Assembly: GCA_032988165.1 (NCBI GenBank)
Contig: JANTQF010000326.1
Location: 1 to 39,736 of the forward strand
Direction: 5' to 3'
DNA from: Emmonsiellopsis sp. PD_33
Lineage: Eukaryota; Ascomycota; Eurotiomycetes; Onygenales; Ajellomycetaceae
Length of the DNA: 39,736 nucleotides
Numbering within the stretch: position 1 is the first letter of the stretch; the number at the start of each line of letters is the position of its first letter. Made by a program: the position numbers and the translations under genes. The notes beneath the pieces are model-generated. The model searched no databases, was not told where the DNA came from, and was given only the letters and a program-made list of their open reading frames with translations. This document shows, piece by piece, positions 24,051 through 37,044 of the stretch.

Positions 24051-27000
24051 ATTAATACTTCTCTACTAGTTATATTATTAAAATGCCTACAGGCATACTC
24101 ACTAGATGGCCTCTCATTCCACTTTTGGCACTATGTAATAGTAAAAGTGTTTGTGGAGAAACTGGATAAGAGGAACAATATATATCTAGATTCAGACTAC
24201 ACTATAACTTTAATAGATAGAAAATGACTTCTAAATCAAGACCTAAATGTTAAGATAATCTAGTTGAAGCCAATTACAGTTCAGAGAATTAATAAAGAAT
24301 CTATATCATTAGAGATAGTCACCATCTCTTTATATCTACCTATAACACTTTCAGATGGAAAGTCCATCATCACATGTCTATTCATTGAGGCACACATCAT
24401 TAACAACCTACAAGCTAAACTATTACTAAGAGTTGATAATCTTAGGCTAGAAGGAATCATCTTGGACTTCCCCAACAAAGTTGCCTAGCTCATAAGATGC
24501 TGAGAAGCTACTGTCAAGCTCATATTAGCTCTAAAGTTGAACTATCAGAATTATCATTCATTATATACAGCTACTGAAGTAATCATGCTACTGAGAGTAG
24601 AGATAAAGATTTCAATTTATATTCATAATAAGAAGATCTTATTAGATAATAGGGATTATCTATTTGAGCTGTTAAACATATAGCTCACATTTTATATTCA
24701 TGTACTCAACCACACACTGCCATTCATGCAAGTGAGGAATGACACAGATAAACCAGTAAAACTGGCAAGATACATAAGACTGAGATTCCTATAAGAGCTG
24801 AAATTTACTAATAGATATCATGTTATAGATGAGGCTGCAACACTAGTAACCACAGAATCTTCATAAAAGAATAGTCAACTAAAGGTTATTCAAAATGGAT
24901 AGAATGAGATTATCCTACCCAACAGTATTATAATATATTATAAGAATGAAGAGATAAAGAGAATATTTACAGACCTAGTTATAGAATTCAAAGATATATT
25001 TACAGATCATAGTGGGTTTATAGATATTTCACAGAACAAATAGATGCATATCTCTCTCAAAAAGAATATAATACTACCTAAGACAGCAAAAATATATCCA
25101 GTGGGTTCAGAGGACTGCAAGTGCATAGACAACACATTCAATAAGCTACACATACAAGGAAGAATGAGCTGAGTAAGGACACATACCTACTTAGCTTACC
25201 TAGTATTTATTATATGGTAGACAATATATTATAAAGGAAAACCCATGAGAAAGGAACAAGTCATAATGAACCTGCACACACTTAATAAAGCAATCAAACT
25301 GAATGTTTATCCTACCCTACTACAATCAGACATCCTCTACAGCTTAAAAGAAGCCAAGTTTATAACAGTTGGAGATACCATGAGTTTTTTCTATTACTAG
25401 TAATTACACCCAGATGACCAGATCAAAATGGTAGTAATGATGTACTGGGGATAAAAAGTATTCAATATTACTATAATAAAATATATAAACTTAGTATCTT
25501 ACATTTAATGATAAATAGACAGACACCTTGCAGATCTAAAGAAATTTGTATGTATATATATCAACAACTTAGTTGCCTATTCAGAAATATAGAATCACTA
25601 TGTTACTTATCTATATAAACTCTTTTAATGTCTACATGAACTCAGCATCATTCTTAACCTAAAAAAGATATATGTTAGATTTCCCTCAGTGCATCTCCTA
25701 GGTCAATATGTCTCCAGGCTAGACTTATCCATCAATGAAGAGAAGTTAAAAGCTCTGGTAGACATCAAATTCCCAGTAAAATTGACATATTTAAAGAAAT
25801 ATCTGGGCCTGATAAGCTAGTTATACCAGTACATCCCTTAGTATGCTCATCATACAGACCTACTATAAAAAAGAAAGATGAAGTTATTAAAGGAAGGACC
25901 ATTAAAGAGCATTAAGTACAATACTTATATAGTTATAATAAAAGTAAATGGAACTTCTAAGGAGATAGTAGCATTCAAGAACATCTAAAGTATCTTTAGA
26001 ATCTAACTCTTTCTTGTGCATGCAGACCACCTGTGCACACTGTTCATAAATATTGATGCATTCATAGAATACAGCTATAATGTCATGCTATTCCACATTA
26101 AGAACTTATAGCCAGCTCTAAAGATAAGGGACTACACAGTATCTTCACTGTAAGAACTAGTTGAGCTAATTTTATTTCTCAGCAAGATATTAACCTCAGC
26201 AGAACAGTGCTACTAGCCCACAGAATTAGAGATTACCTGTTTTATATAAGCTATATGTAAGATGTGTCATCTTATGGAGGCATCCACCAACACAATCATC
26301 ATATATATAGACCACAAACTCATACTGGGCATTATTAAAGTGACCCACCTCAAAATGACAGTAATAGACCAATAAAACCTACAGTTGGTCCAGGCTGGAG
26401 CCTACCTACAGCAGTTTTGAATTAAGGTAATTCATAAGCCAGGACATCTTCATCTTATACTAGATGTACTGTTTTGTCTATCCAGTGCAAATAAGGTAGT
26501 AATGAACATAGATGAATCACTGAAGGAAATACAAAATATATATCTCATTCATGTGAAAGAAGATAGCAACATCACTACTAACAGCTATTACATGGAGACT
26601 CTAGTTGAGATGTCTGATAATTTCTGAAGACACCTCAGGGATAGATATTCTAGGGACTCCAAACTATCTCATGTCATGAAGGTTCTTAAAAGGAATAATG
26701 TAGCTAAGAAATCATCAAAGCTTCCATACAAGCTTACTAATAGCATTCTGTACCACACATGTGATGGCACAAGACACCTGGTAATTTCAAGAGCCCTGCA
26801 CAAAGAGATCTTTAACCTAGCCCACACCTCCAACCACCTAGGATTTGATTGGACCTTGGGAAATCTGCAGGATATAATGATATACTACTGCATGATGAAG
26901 CTGCAAAAATATATTAAACACTATTCAAATTGTTAGATTAATCAAATATTATAGTACAAGTCTTACAGATAATACTAACCCATACAGACTATAAATGTAT

Positions 27001-28085
27001 CATATGACACAGTAACCATCAACTTCATACTAGTATTATCAGATGGTGAATGTAATATAGTGATGTCTATTACATATAAGTTCTTCAAATAGGTCACAAT
27101 TATCCCTGGATGATTTAACTATGATGTGGAGAATTGGGTAAAGGCCCTACTTAATTATCTACTACTGGCTGACTGGGAAATCCCACACAAGATTATTTCA
27201 GACAGAGATCTTAAGTTTCTCAGTGATCTCTGATGAAATCTCTTCAAGCATCTGAATGTCAAGCTTCTCTACTCCACTGCATATTACCTATAGATAGATG
27301 AGTAGAGTGAGAGAATAAATCAGACTGTACAAATCACCTTATAACATACTATCACAGCAATGGAAAACCCTCACAACTAGCTATAGAAACTACTAATAAT
27401 TACCTTTCATCTCAATGTGGTGAAATCCACCTTAATGGGATACTCAGCTCACAAGGCTATATATAGAATGCTAGTAAACTCACCAATCATAGCACTTATA
27501 ATAATATCATAAATATAAGCCTTCAGTGTGAGACAAGACATTACTCTAGCACTAAATAAAGTAGTAATAATTACTAAAGACTACTATGATCAGCAACATC
27601 AATAAAGAAACTTTCAGATTAGGAATAGAGTCCTTCTTCATTTACACTACAGCTATGAGATACCAGCAACAAAAATAACATAAAAATACAATAATTAGTT
27701 CATAGGTCCCTTTAGAGTACTTAAGCATATTAGGTCTCTTGCATATAGATTAGAACTACTGCATACAATGTGAATCCATCTAGTTGTCAGTGTAACTATA
27801 TTAGAGCTACTCCCACAAGTAAAGAATCTATATAAATGCAAATATCCCAAGCTACTATTAGTATAATTAGCAGGCAACAACAGAAAACCCATCTACAAAG
27901 TAGAAAAGATCATAGACAAATAACCTTCACATGGAAAGACCTAGTACCTAGTCAGATAGAAAGAATATACTATGAAGAATAACCAGTGAATAAATAAAGA
28001 GGATGTCAAAGAATTAAAAGAGCTCATTCAGAATTATGAAAGAACATACTCTATCAAAGCTTCTAAGAAGTAAAGGTGTTGAAAA
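24051..28085 (+). pseudogene. Element D pol remnant (protease, RT, RNase H, integrase, chromodomain)
   Basis: Retropepsin lies at ~24170-24480 (L-D-S-D-Y-T-I-T-L-I-D in place of a DSG/DTG active site). RT lies at ~25250-25800 with Y-I-N-N at 25558-25569 where Y-I-D-D is expected, each Asp lost by G-to-A change. An RNase H-like region is at ~26030-26450. Integrase lies at ~26780-27650, with an HHCC-like start and a core containing S-D-R-D-L-K-F and S-T-A-Y. A chromodomain lies at ~27885-28050 (Y-K-V-E-K-I-I-D then Q-Y-L-V), placing the element among chromoviruses. Many in-frame stops; non-functional. Confidence 0.8.
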
Positions 28086-28648
28086 AATAAAGAAAGTAAA
28101 ATATCTCTGATAAGTGCACATATATATAGACATATAGACACTTCATAATAATAATATATTTATATAATATTTAACAGCTACATTACAACTACATCACCAT
28201 AATAATAGACCATCTAGCATATAACATTTAAAGCTCCTATTTATTCACCATAGTAACACTTCACATAATAATATTGATAACCTCCCTATCTCTTACATCC
28301 TCTGCAATCTATACAATAGATGCTATAGAGTCCTCACACCCTACATGACAGCAGCCAGACAAAAATTCTCAGTACTCAGTGATGATAACTTATTACTTCC
28401 TGAGGATCTATAGCATCCCTACTGCAAACTGGCCTTACTAGCATACCATCAAGCCTCTGATGAAGAAAAACATCAAATAGAAAAGCATATAAACTGATAT
28501 GAGACTATAATATAAATACATCACTGTAGTCACAGATATAATAACCTGGGATTAATAGGATGCCTGGTTGACATGCTATACAGACTGAGTTGCTATAGAC
28601 CCTCTATATCACACAGCCTTATCAGATAATTCTTATAATATAATATTA

Positions 28649-28653
28649 ATGAT
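28649..28653. repeat. Target-site duplication ATGAT, left copy (gypsy B)
   Basis: ATGAT directly precedes the left 254-bp LTR; the same five bases follow the right LTR at 34205-34209. Confidence 0.9.
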
Positions 28654-28907
28654 TGTGAAGGGCTACACCCTTATACCCTATATCTATAGCTCACCCAAAC
28701 TTCACTCAATCTCTGACTACCTAATTGGACACCTCTGACTGGGCCTTCATATAAATATTTATCTGCTCTGACCTCACATAATTCCCTTCTATTTATATTG
28801 CATGATCTTGTGATTCCTTTTCCTTTTTTCTTCCTTTCTCTAGTGATTACAATCTTGATTCTAGTGTATAGCTTGTATGATCTACTTATCAGAGTGCATC
28901 TGTTACA
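28654..28907 (+). repeat. Gypsy B 5' LTR (254 bp)
   Basis: The start reads TGTGAAGGG (TGTAAAGGG in the right copy) and the end reads TTACA, giving TGTAA/TTACA inverted termini. It aligns without gaps to 33951-34204, with about 36 differences by eye, all transitions. Confidence 0.92.
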
Positions 28908-29303
28908 TTTTGTAATTACTTGCTTGATCTCTTCTTAGAGATCCTTATTATATTTGCTCTCTAAATGTGATTTGCATGTATAGTAGATTCTTCCAAATAT
29001 GACCCATGCATACAGCAAACTCTTCTAAAATCTGAAATACAGCTTGCCCAGCTCAGCTCTGCTGGACAACATGTTAGTGAAAGACCCTAAAGCCCTGATG
29101 GTCTGTATTGATATCTTATAAAATTTTCCTCTGAACTTTCCAAATCCTCTAAACTCTTCAAATCTAAATAATCTTTTGAATCCATCATGAACATAAACCC
29201 TCTGCATGAAGACAGCACTCCTTCTCAGAGCCCTGATGCTGAATTCCAAAACTTTATTTAATAGCTTATAAATAAGATCAACCTCATCACTGAATAAAAT
29301 CAT

Positions 29304-30239
29304 ATGCCTGTACTGACTTCAGCTCCTGTCCTGACTCCTGCTCATCTGACTGCTCCCTTTGAGGACTTCCTGAGATACCTAAAAGAAAGGCTTGCCACTC
29401 TTGAGAAATTCACAGGTGAATAAGTCTCTGAATACCCTGCCTGGTACCTCAGTGCAGAAGCCAAAATTACTTTGAATGGCCTTATAATTGAATCTCCTAC
29501 TAATCAGACCTGATACATCTATATCTAACTCTCTGGTACTGCTATCATCTGATTTCACTCTTAGATGAAGGCCAATACTAAACTCATTCTTATAACCTCT
29601 AATATCATTCTTAACCAGCTTAACATCCTTTTCTCCAACCCTTTAGTAGCCCAGAAGGCTCTAACCTGACTATACAGTGTTCATCAGAAAACCAATCTAC
29701 TCTCTGCCTTTCTTCTGAGATTCAATCAGAAGATCCTGAAAGCTAGTAGTCAGCTATGGGATGACACTATTAAGAAGGCTCTATTCAAAAAGGCTATCAA
29801 GTTCAAACTCCTACAGCAGACTGTTACCTCCATTAAACCTCCTATGTACCTTGAATATTATATAAAGCTCTACAGCATAGAGAATAACCTATCCAAGATC
29901 AAAGCTATTTAGGGCTAAATTCATGGTGGCACCCCTACTATCTTCAGGGAGGCCTTCCCCAAGATCTCTCCACCAAAGGACTCAAACACTATGAACTGGA
30001 TACCTACAGGGCCTGCTCACACAAACACATTCTGTGTCCCAAATATGATCACTGCTACTATCATTAACTACTATGCCTGAGGTGTCTGCATTAACTGCAA
30101 TAAATCTAGGCACAGAGCTGCTGACTGCCACAGAACCCATGTTCCCCCAAAACTGCCTATATAGTCCATAAATGTACAAATTAAGCCTGAAGAGGAGGAA
30201 GACTTCAAAGATGTCAAGTTAGACTTGGAAAAAGACTAG
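29304..30239 (+). pseudogene. Gypsy B gag with intact zinc knuckle
   Basis: The frame starts at ATG 29304. De-mutated sequence gives a gag-like product of about 310 residues. Near its end a CX2CX4HX4C knuckle (C-I-N-C-N-K-S-R-H-R-A-A-D-C) is fully preserved at ~30087-30128, in frame with the ATG. An acidic tail (E-E-E-E-D) follows. Several in-frame stops, mostly TAA/TAG at apparent Gln positions. Confidence 0.8.
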
Positions 30240-33200
30240 CTTCTATGTGAAATTGCAAGTAGAAGCTCTCAGAGTTAGATAGAAAGACCTTTGAGAAGAA
30301 AATGACTGTTTCAGCAATCCTTATACCTACTATAGTTAATCATTCTTTTAATATGAATGCTATGATAAACAGTGATTACTATTACTATTTAATGATTCAT
30401 CCTTGCATGGTTAATTATTATAACCTTCTGTGTATCCCAATCAACCCTCAAAAGATTGAAGGTGTCAATGGTGACACAGGCAGCTTTATATAAAATATGG
30501 TGAAGCTTAATATTGATGTTGGCAGATTTCTTCAAGAAAATACCTATACATATAAGATTGAGAATCTTCTATATGACTTCATACTAGGCCTATCATAGCT
30601 GTCTGAACATCAAGCTCTTATTAATGCTTGCAACTAATGTGTTGTATTCCCTGGAGGCATTCATATCTCTAAAAAAGATATTTATAAGACTACTGACCTT
30701 CATTAAATCTCTGCTAATATCTATGACCTCCTCTGAAGCTGCAATTAAAAATTTAAGTTCTAACCTCCCATTGAAATCTTCATTACTAGCATGGCTGACA
30801 TAGAGAAGGCTCTCTTATAACTCTCTAAGAAGTTGAAGATCAATCCTGCAACAGTCCTCCCTCTGTAATATCATGAATTCCTCAATGTTTTTAATTATAA
30901 GGCTACTAAGAAGCTCTTACCATTCCACAGTGTGTATGATCATCATATCAAACTTGAGAAGATAAATGATAAAGACTCTCAGCCACCCTAAGAATCACTA
31001 TACAACATATCACATGATAAACTACTTGTACTTCATAAGACCCTTAATGACCTTCTGAATAAGAGTTTCATTTAAGTTAGTAATTTGCCTGTGAGTACAT
31101 CTGTGCTCTTTATAAAAAAGCCAGGTAGAGATCTCTAGTTCTGTGTTGACTATTAGGGCCTTAACTGCCTTACTTAAAAAGATTATTACCTACTATCATT
31201 AATTAATGAGACTCTCAAATAGATTGGCTGAGCCAAGTAGTTCATAAAGCTAGATATCATTTCTGTGTTCTATAAGATTCAAATTGCAGAAGGAGATGAA
31301 TGGCTAACTGCCTTTTATATGAGATATAATCTATTTAAATAGACAGTCACCCTTTTTGGCCTTATAAATGCCTCAAGTACCTTCCAGAAATACATTAACT
31401 GAGCCTTATAAGACTATTTAGATGAATTTACTTCCATCTACCTTAATGACATCCTCATCTTCACTAATAGATCCCATAAGTAGCATTAGGAGTACATTTG
31501 AAAAGTCCTTACCTGCCTTCATGAATATAGTCTCCTAATTGACATTGACAAGTCTGCCTTTAAAGTTCAAGAGATGACCTACCTCAGCTTCATTATAGAG
31601 ACAGAAAAGGAAGTCCATATGAACCCCAAGAAGATCACTACTATCCTCAAATGAGAGGCTCCTATAATTATAAAAGACATGTAAGACTTTCTAGAATTTA
31701 TGAATTTCTACTGATACTTTATTTAAGATTTTTCTGACATCATTCAATTACTAATCAATCTCACACATAAAGATCAGCAGTTTCAATAATCTAAGAAAGC
31801 AGATAAGATATTTACACACCTTAAGTAAATGTTCATCTCTATTCTGATGTTCATCACATTTAACCCTGACTACTTAATGATAGTTAAAACAGACTCTTCT
31901 AGTTATATTACAGGCAGTACTCTCATGCAATGAGATGATGAAAGTATCCTGCAACTCTGTACATTTATATTCAAAAAGCTCAGCCCTACTAAAGTCAACT
32001 ATAAGATCTATAACAAGAAACTCCTTATTATTATCTGATGTCTAGAGGAATGGGACTCTGAACTCTACAGTGTGAAAGACTTTGAAATTGTCACAGATCA
32101 TAAGAATCTCTGATATTTTATAATAACCTACAAACTTTCTAAATGCTAGATGTGCTGAGCTGAATTCCTCAGCCACTTTCATTTTATAATTTATTATCAC
32201 TCTAGCACAGAGAACTCCATGGCTGATACTCTCTCCCAACATGAACAGAATATACCTTCTGAAGACTTCAATGCCTGCTAAGTAAACTATAAATAGAGAC
32301 TACTAGATTCATAGATTCTTAAAGAATCTAAAGTAATACCACACAGAGTAATATATATCTCACTCATTATCCTACTAATTATAACTGCCTCATTCCTGCT
32401 CTAGAGACTCTGGGACACTACTACTACCTCTAATAAATACCTTCAAATAATAACTTAGGTTATCTGAGATAAAGCTTGCTGTTTTCTGCCTGAACTCCAA
32501 GCCTATATTGATATTACTAAATACTCTGTAGACCCTGACTCCTAACTATACTTCCAGAGGAGATAGTAAGTTCCTGATTCAAAATCATTATGCACCCAAA
32601 TCATGCAAGAAACTCATAATTCTCTGATGACCAGCTATTCAGGCCATAAAATACTCTACTGAATTTTATCCTAAAATTTCTATTAGTCTGACATGTCTTA
32701 GAGCATTTAATAGTTTACTCAGAACTGTAACATCTACTAATCTATCATCACCTAATAGGACTACTGTTAAGGTTTACTCAAATCTTTTCTAATCCTTAAA
32801 CATGTCTGATGTGATGTTACCATCAATTTCACAATAAACCTCTCTATAAGTGACAGCTACAAGAATATCCTTATTATTATTAACTATCTCAGTAAAGGTA
32901 TTATCCTTAAACTCTGTGTGAAGATAAACATACCTGCAGTGGCTAAAGCCTTCCTCTAAAGTTCATTTTATTACCAGTATGATCTACCCCATACAATTAT
33001 CTCAGACTGTGAAACTTAGTTCATCAGAGCTGTCTGAACCTAAATCTATCAGCTCCTCAAAATCTTCTAATATCTCTTAACTACCTATTACCCTGAAACT
33101 GACAGCAGCACTAAACATATAATCTAGATAACTAAGAACTACCTCTAAAAGTTCTATTTATATGCTCAGGACAACTAGAATGAACTCCTCCCACACACTG

Positions 33201-33938
33201 AACTTACAATCAATGGCTGTGATACTATTAGCACTAATGTCAGCCTATTTTTCCTCTTATATGATTATAACCTTAAAGTCCTTAATCTTATCAAATCATC
33301 TGAACCTTCTACTTTACCTCACAATCTGATTCAAATTGTAGATACCATCATCTTGAAACTTCAGCAAGCCTGCAAGTGAGCTGAGTCCTTCATGGCCAGT
33401 ACCCAGCAAGACCAACAGAACCATATGAATGCCTACTAAAATCCCACTGAACACTACAAGATAGGTAATAAGGTCTAGCTAGACCTCTAAAACATCATAA
33501 CTAATTGCCTGTCTTACATGCTTGACTATTAATATGCTAAGTACACTATCATTGAGATCCTGAGGAGTTATAACTACTATCTTGACATGCCATCTAGGAT
33601 CTATAACATGTTTCACATGAACTTGCTCTGCAAGGCCTCCATCAATCTGTTCTCCTTGCAAGAGATGACTAACTAGCATCTATCTGACATTATCAGGAAA
33701 GATAATAAGGTAGAATATAAGATTAAAGTCATCCTCAACTACTATTGCTGTAGATGAGAATTCCAGTACCTAATGAAATAACTTGAATATAAGATCTCTT
33801 CATGAGAACTGACCTTTACCCTGTAGGACATTACTGCACTCACCCATTATAAAGAACTGCATCTACCTAATAAGACTTCATCTATACCACACTGCATCTA
33901 ATTCTCTGAACTCTCCCATCTGCCCTCCAAAACTGAAT
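30240..33938 (+). pseudogene. Gypsy B pol (protease, RT, RNase H, integrase, chromodomain)
   Basis: Protease lies at ~30302-30600, where the active-site triplet reads N-S-D, two G-to-A changes from DSG. RT lies at ~30960-31650, with F-C-V-D-Y, L-F-G-L-I-N-A-S and Y-L-N-D at 31437-31449 (Y-L-D-D expected). RNase H lies at ~31900-32270, with a V-T-D-H-K-N-L motif and a terminal M-A-D-T-L-S. Integrase (~32550-33600) is heavily damaged, with its C-terminal part readable. A chromodomain lies at ~33708-33870 (V-E-Y-K-I-K-V-I-L-N then Q-Y-L-M-K). Many stops; dead. Confidence 0.82.
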
Positions 33939-33950
33939 AGGAGGGGATAA
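33939..33950 (+). promoter_or_regulatory. Gypsy B polypurine tract
   Basis: AGGAGGGGATAA immediately precedes the TGTAAAGGG start of the right LTR, the expected place and composition for the plus-strand primer. Confidence 0.75.
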
Positions 33951-34204
33951 TGTAAAGGGCTATACTCTTATACCTTATATCCATAGCTTGCTCAAACTTC
34001 ACTCAATCTCTAACTGCCCAATCAGACACCTCTGACTGGGCCTTCATATAAATGTTTATCTACTCTAACCTCATATAATTTCCTTCTATTTATATCATAT
34101 AATCTTGTAATTCCTTTTCCTTTTTCCTTCCTTTCTCTAGTGATTACAATCTTGATTCTAGTGTATAGCTCATACAATCTACTTATTAGAGCATGCCCAT
34201 TACA
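33951..34204 (+). repeat. Gypsy B 3' LTR (254 bp)
   Basis: It begins TGTAAAGGG and ends CCATTACA, followed by target copy ATGAT at 34205-34209. It is the partner of 28654-28907. Confidence 0.92.
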
Positions 34205-34209
34205 ATGAT
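34205..34209. repeat. Target-site duplication ATGAT, right copy (gypsy B)
   Basis: Identical to 28649-28653. The interrupted reading frame of element D resumes in phase at 34210. Confidence 0.9.
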
Positions 34210-36684
34210 AGTCAGCAAACATGAGTATGATATATTCACTGCCATACAAATATTACTATTGAAATAATTCTAGACATTATATACTCTAACATATAAAAAG
34301 CAAGCAACTAAGGACTCTACATACAGCCACACTCTGCCCTATTAAAGTATATGAATGAAGTATCACCATTTGACCTGAACTCAGACAATCTACCACTACA
34401 TCTGGAAAATCCATACTATAACTTCAATAATAAATACTACAAACACAAAACTGAAGTAGGAAAATATTACTTTAATAAAAACATAGAGATCAGACAAACA
34501 ACATAATACCTAATACTCAATAATAATATAAGCATGATATCAGGGAACATCCACTGCTATATAGAACTATTCCTCTTTGAAATAACAAGTTAATTCACCT
34601 AATACCTTGTGAAGGACATCCTTAATGAACTTGAAGATGAATGTATACAGCAAATAATCAAAATTATTTACTCTGAATATAAACTACTACAAACCACACA
34701 TAACTGCAGCTGATATTCACCACCACCAGGCCAGGAAGCATCAGATAGTAATGTGGACCCCTCAGAGTTTGATGTAAAACACTCCCCCCAAAGGGAGAGG
34801 GTACATATTTCACACACAGGTAGAGGTGGAACAACTAAAAGCTATATTAACACTGTAGACCTCTTAAGATACAGGATCAAGTCAGAGCTACAGCATCAAA
34901 TGAGAATAAACATGTTAGCTTCAACATATTCCTCCTCCTCCTGCTAGGTAACTACACATAACTTCAGAATAACTAATGAAGACATACAAAACCATATTAT
35001 AGATACTAGAAGAGAAGTAGAAGGCATCTATATGAGATAAATAGTTAAGACACTATATTCTAACCTTCTCATTAAGAAGTTTTATTATAACTGTGATAGC
35101 CTGAGAATCCTCAAAGCCAGATGTGAGCCACTAAATAGCAATTTAGATCTAATAGAGTTTAGAATTCAAGATAAGTACCAACAGCAATACATACAAGCTC
35201 TCAGATGGAATAGTTTTGCCACAACTACCAAAGAAATTATTGACTACCTCAGATTGACCAGATATGAAATGGAGACAGAGATCATGCACTATAAAGATGA
35301 AATAGCAGGATAAAAAAAGAAGACTATCATCCTGAAGACCCTAAAGGGCATAAAAGCTAAAGTCTAATAGTAATAACTCATACCAGAATCATCCCAGTAT
35401 CAGCAGAAGAGATGTCAGGTTTGAAATAAAGCATCCCTATCCTCACTTCCTTCTGAATCAGACTCAGAGGAAGATGAAAATGAACATGAAGAGGATGATC
35501 TATTTATAGATGATAATCAAGAAATAATAGACATTAATGATGAAGAAACTAAAGAAACTACTAACAATAAAGATACTTAGAGTGGGGATGAAGATGATCA
35601 TAGTGATAGTAGAATCTCCCTACAGCAAGATGAGGATAATGCTCTGGATTTCAAATTAATATTTGATAAATTACATAAAAAAGAGGGAATAGATGCTATA
35701 AAGACTAAGAAGCTAGCAGCTATCATTATCATGAAAAGTAAGCTATCCATGGATAAGATATAATCAGCAAACTCAAAGCTCCTTACCACACTAGCCAGAC
35801 AGAAAATGTGGATGAATGAACTAGGAACTACTATCCATAGAACTAATAAGTAATAGAACATACTATCCAAAAAAGAATCTCAATGCAGACACAACAAGTA
35901 GAAAGAAAATCAGTCTTCTATAATATTTAAAGTGGGTAATACTCTATATTTCTCTGAACTAAAAATATGGCTGAGCCCTCAACACAGATAGAACATTGAA
36001 GGAAATGCTCTAAATGCACCACCCCAACTTGTTGAACCTATTCTATATAAAATGATGATAGAGATGATAATGGATGATATCTTCTCATATTATATTACAA
36101 ATCAAAAGATAGATAACATCTTAGAGATATATAATGATAATGAACCCATCTTCATCTGCCTACATGCAAATTACCCAGAATGGGAGTTTTATAATAGTCT
36201 AGAATGTCATCTATAGGAATAGTTTATTCATTTTGATAATAATTTCAGTTCCCTTGAAAATCTCACACATGAGGCAAAAGCAATGCAACTTGCCTAGAAG
36301 CAAGATCTCATCCATGTCTACAATGAACATTATAAAGCTATAAACAAATAATATAATAATGTCCAGACATGAGAGATTAAAGTACTGCAGAATGAATGAC
36401 AGAAGAACAACAAAAATATCTTCCCATCTAGAATAACCTAGGATGATGTTAACAAGGCTATAGACTAACTTCAGTATAATATTAAAGATGAGAGACTCAA
36501 GAAATTAAGAATCATCTAAATTAGCTATCCTGAAATCATCATCATCTCTGCAGAGTGCAAGCTACTTAGTGAATAAGTTTACCATACTAAGCTCCTTCTC
36601 CTGGAAGCCCCACATTCAACACATCACAATCTAGATACTTTTATTTTGCCTTAGTTAGATGCTTCCCTCTGCCTGCCTCCAACA

Positions 36685-36845
36685 TGTGGAGATGCTGCCT
36701 CTTTGGCAAAGTGGTTTTATTTATTTTCCTTATTTTTTGCCTCTGACTTGTGGAGATGCCACCTCTTTGGTGAAGTAGTTTTTATTTTATCTTCCCTATT
36801 TTCCTTCATATGTGGAGATGCTGCCTTAGCAAAGTTAGTTAGTGA
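36685..36845 (+). repeat. Imperfect tandem repeat, three units of 62-64 bp
   Basis: TGTGGAGATG recurs at 36685, 36749 and 36811, each followed by GCYRCCTCTTTGG-like sequence (shortened in unit 3) and a T-rich spacer. Unit length is not a multiple of three, and the array lies between the unassigned ORF and the right repeat of element D, so it looks non-coding. Confidence 0.75.
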
Positions 36846-36870
36846 GAACACCAATTCTTTTTCTATACCT

Positions 36871-37038
36871 CAATACTCTACTATATACATATAGATGCCA
36901 CATTCCTTTCTTCTACCACCATCATAGCTAGTTAGTAAGCAGAGTAGACTGACATAAGATAGCCACAGATCTTCTATGATTCTAGAAGAAGCAAGCTTAT
37001 TTGACATTATTTTCATAACCTTCTACATTATTATAGCA
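36871..37038 (+). repeat. 168-bp terminal direct repeat of element D, right copy (probable LTR)
   Basis: Gap-free partner of 21293-21460, ending TAGCA. Copia RNase H sequence begins within a few bases to its right. No purine tract is evident on its left, unlike the other two elements. Confidence 0.65.
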
Positions 37039-37044
37039 CATCTA

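Larger units (their letters stand above)
28654..34204 (+). mobile_element. Inner element B: complete-structure Ty3/gypsy chromovirus, 5551 bp
   Basis: It has 254-bp LTRs at both ends, an ATGAT target duplication and a purine tract just before the right LTR. Internal order is gag with zinc knuckle, protease, RT, RNase H, integrase and chromodomain. It is structurally complete but inactivated by transitions throughout. It sits inside the unassigned ORF of element D, so it is the youngest of the three insertions. Confidence 0.92.
28345..36640 (+). pseudogene. Unassigned ~900-codon ORF 3' of element D pol, split by gypsy B
   Basis: Two segments, 28345-28653 (103 codons from ATG) and 34210 to about 36640 (~810 codons), stay in the same frame once gypsy B and one target copy are removed. 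From 34351 onward the frame holds for over 2.2 kb without an indel. It has about one stop per 27 codons against roughly one per 13 expected at this AT content, so it was probably coding. Visible features are a helical, charged product with an acidic cluster encoded at ~35455-35575, a basic stretch before it, and a C-terminal part (~36130-36500) with gag-like amphipathic character. I recognise no family. It could be a second gag-like or structural ORF, or a captured host gene. The 3' end is approximate. Confidence 0.55.
21293..37038 (+). mobile_element. Middle element D: Ty3/gypsy chromovirus with an extra 3' ORF (itself interrupted)
   Basis: The block that splits the copia RNase H frame is bounded by 168-bp direct repeats and contains gag, retropepsin, RT, RNase H, integrase and chromodomain on the + strand, then a further long reading frame. 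Removing the nested gypsy B (28654-34204 plus one target copy) leaves about 10.2 kb, large for a fungal gypsy element. The terminal repeats lack a matching target duplication and no clear purine tract precedes the right one, so the exact ends are less certain than for the other two elements. Confidence 0.68.

Noticed and set aside
21293..37038. The 168-bp repeats as an unrelated SINE or MITE present twice
   Set aside because: Both copies lie exactly at the two edges of the copia interruption, which favours terminal repeats of the inserted element. The missing target duplication keeps the alternative alive, so confidence was lowered.
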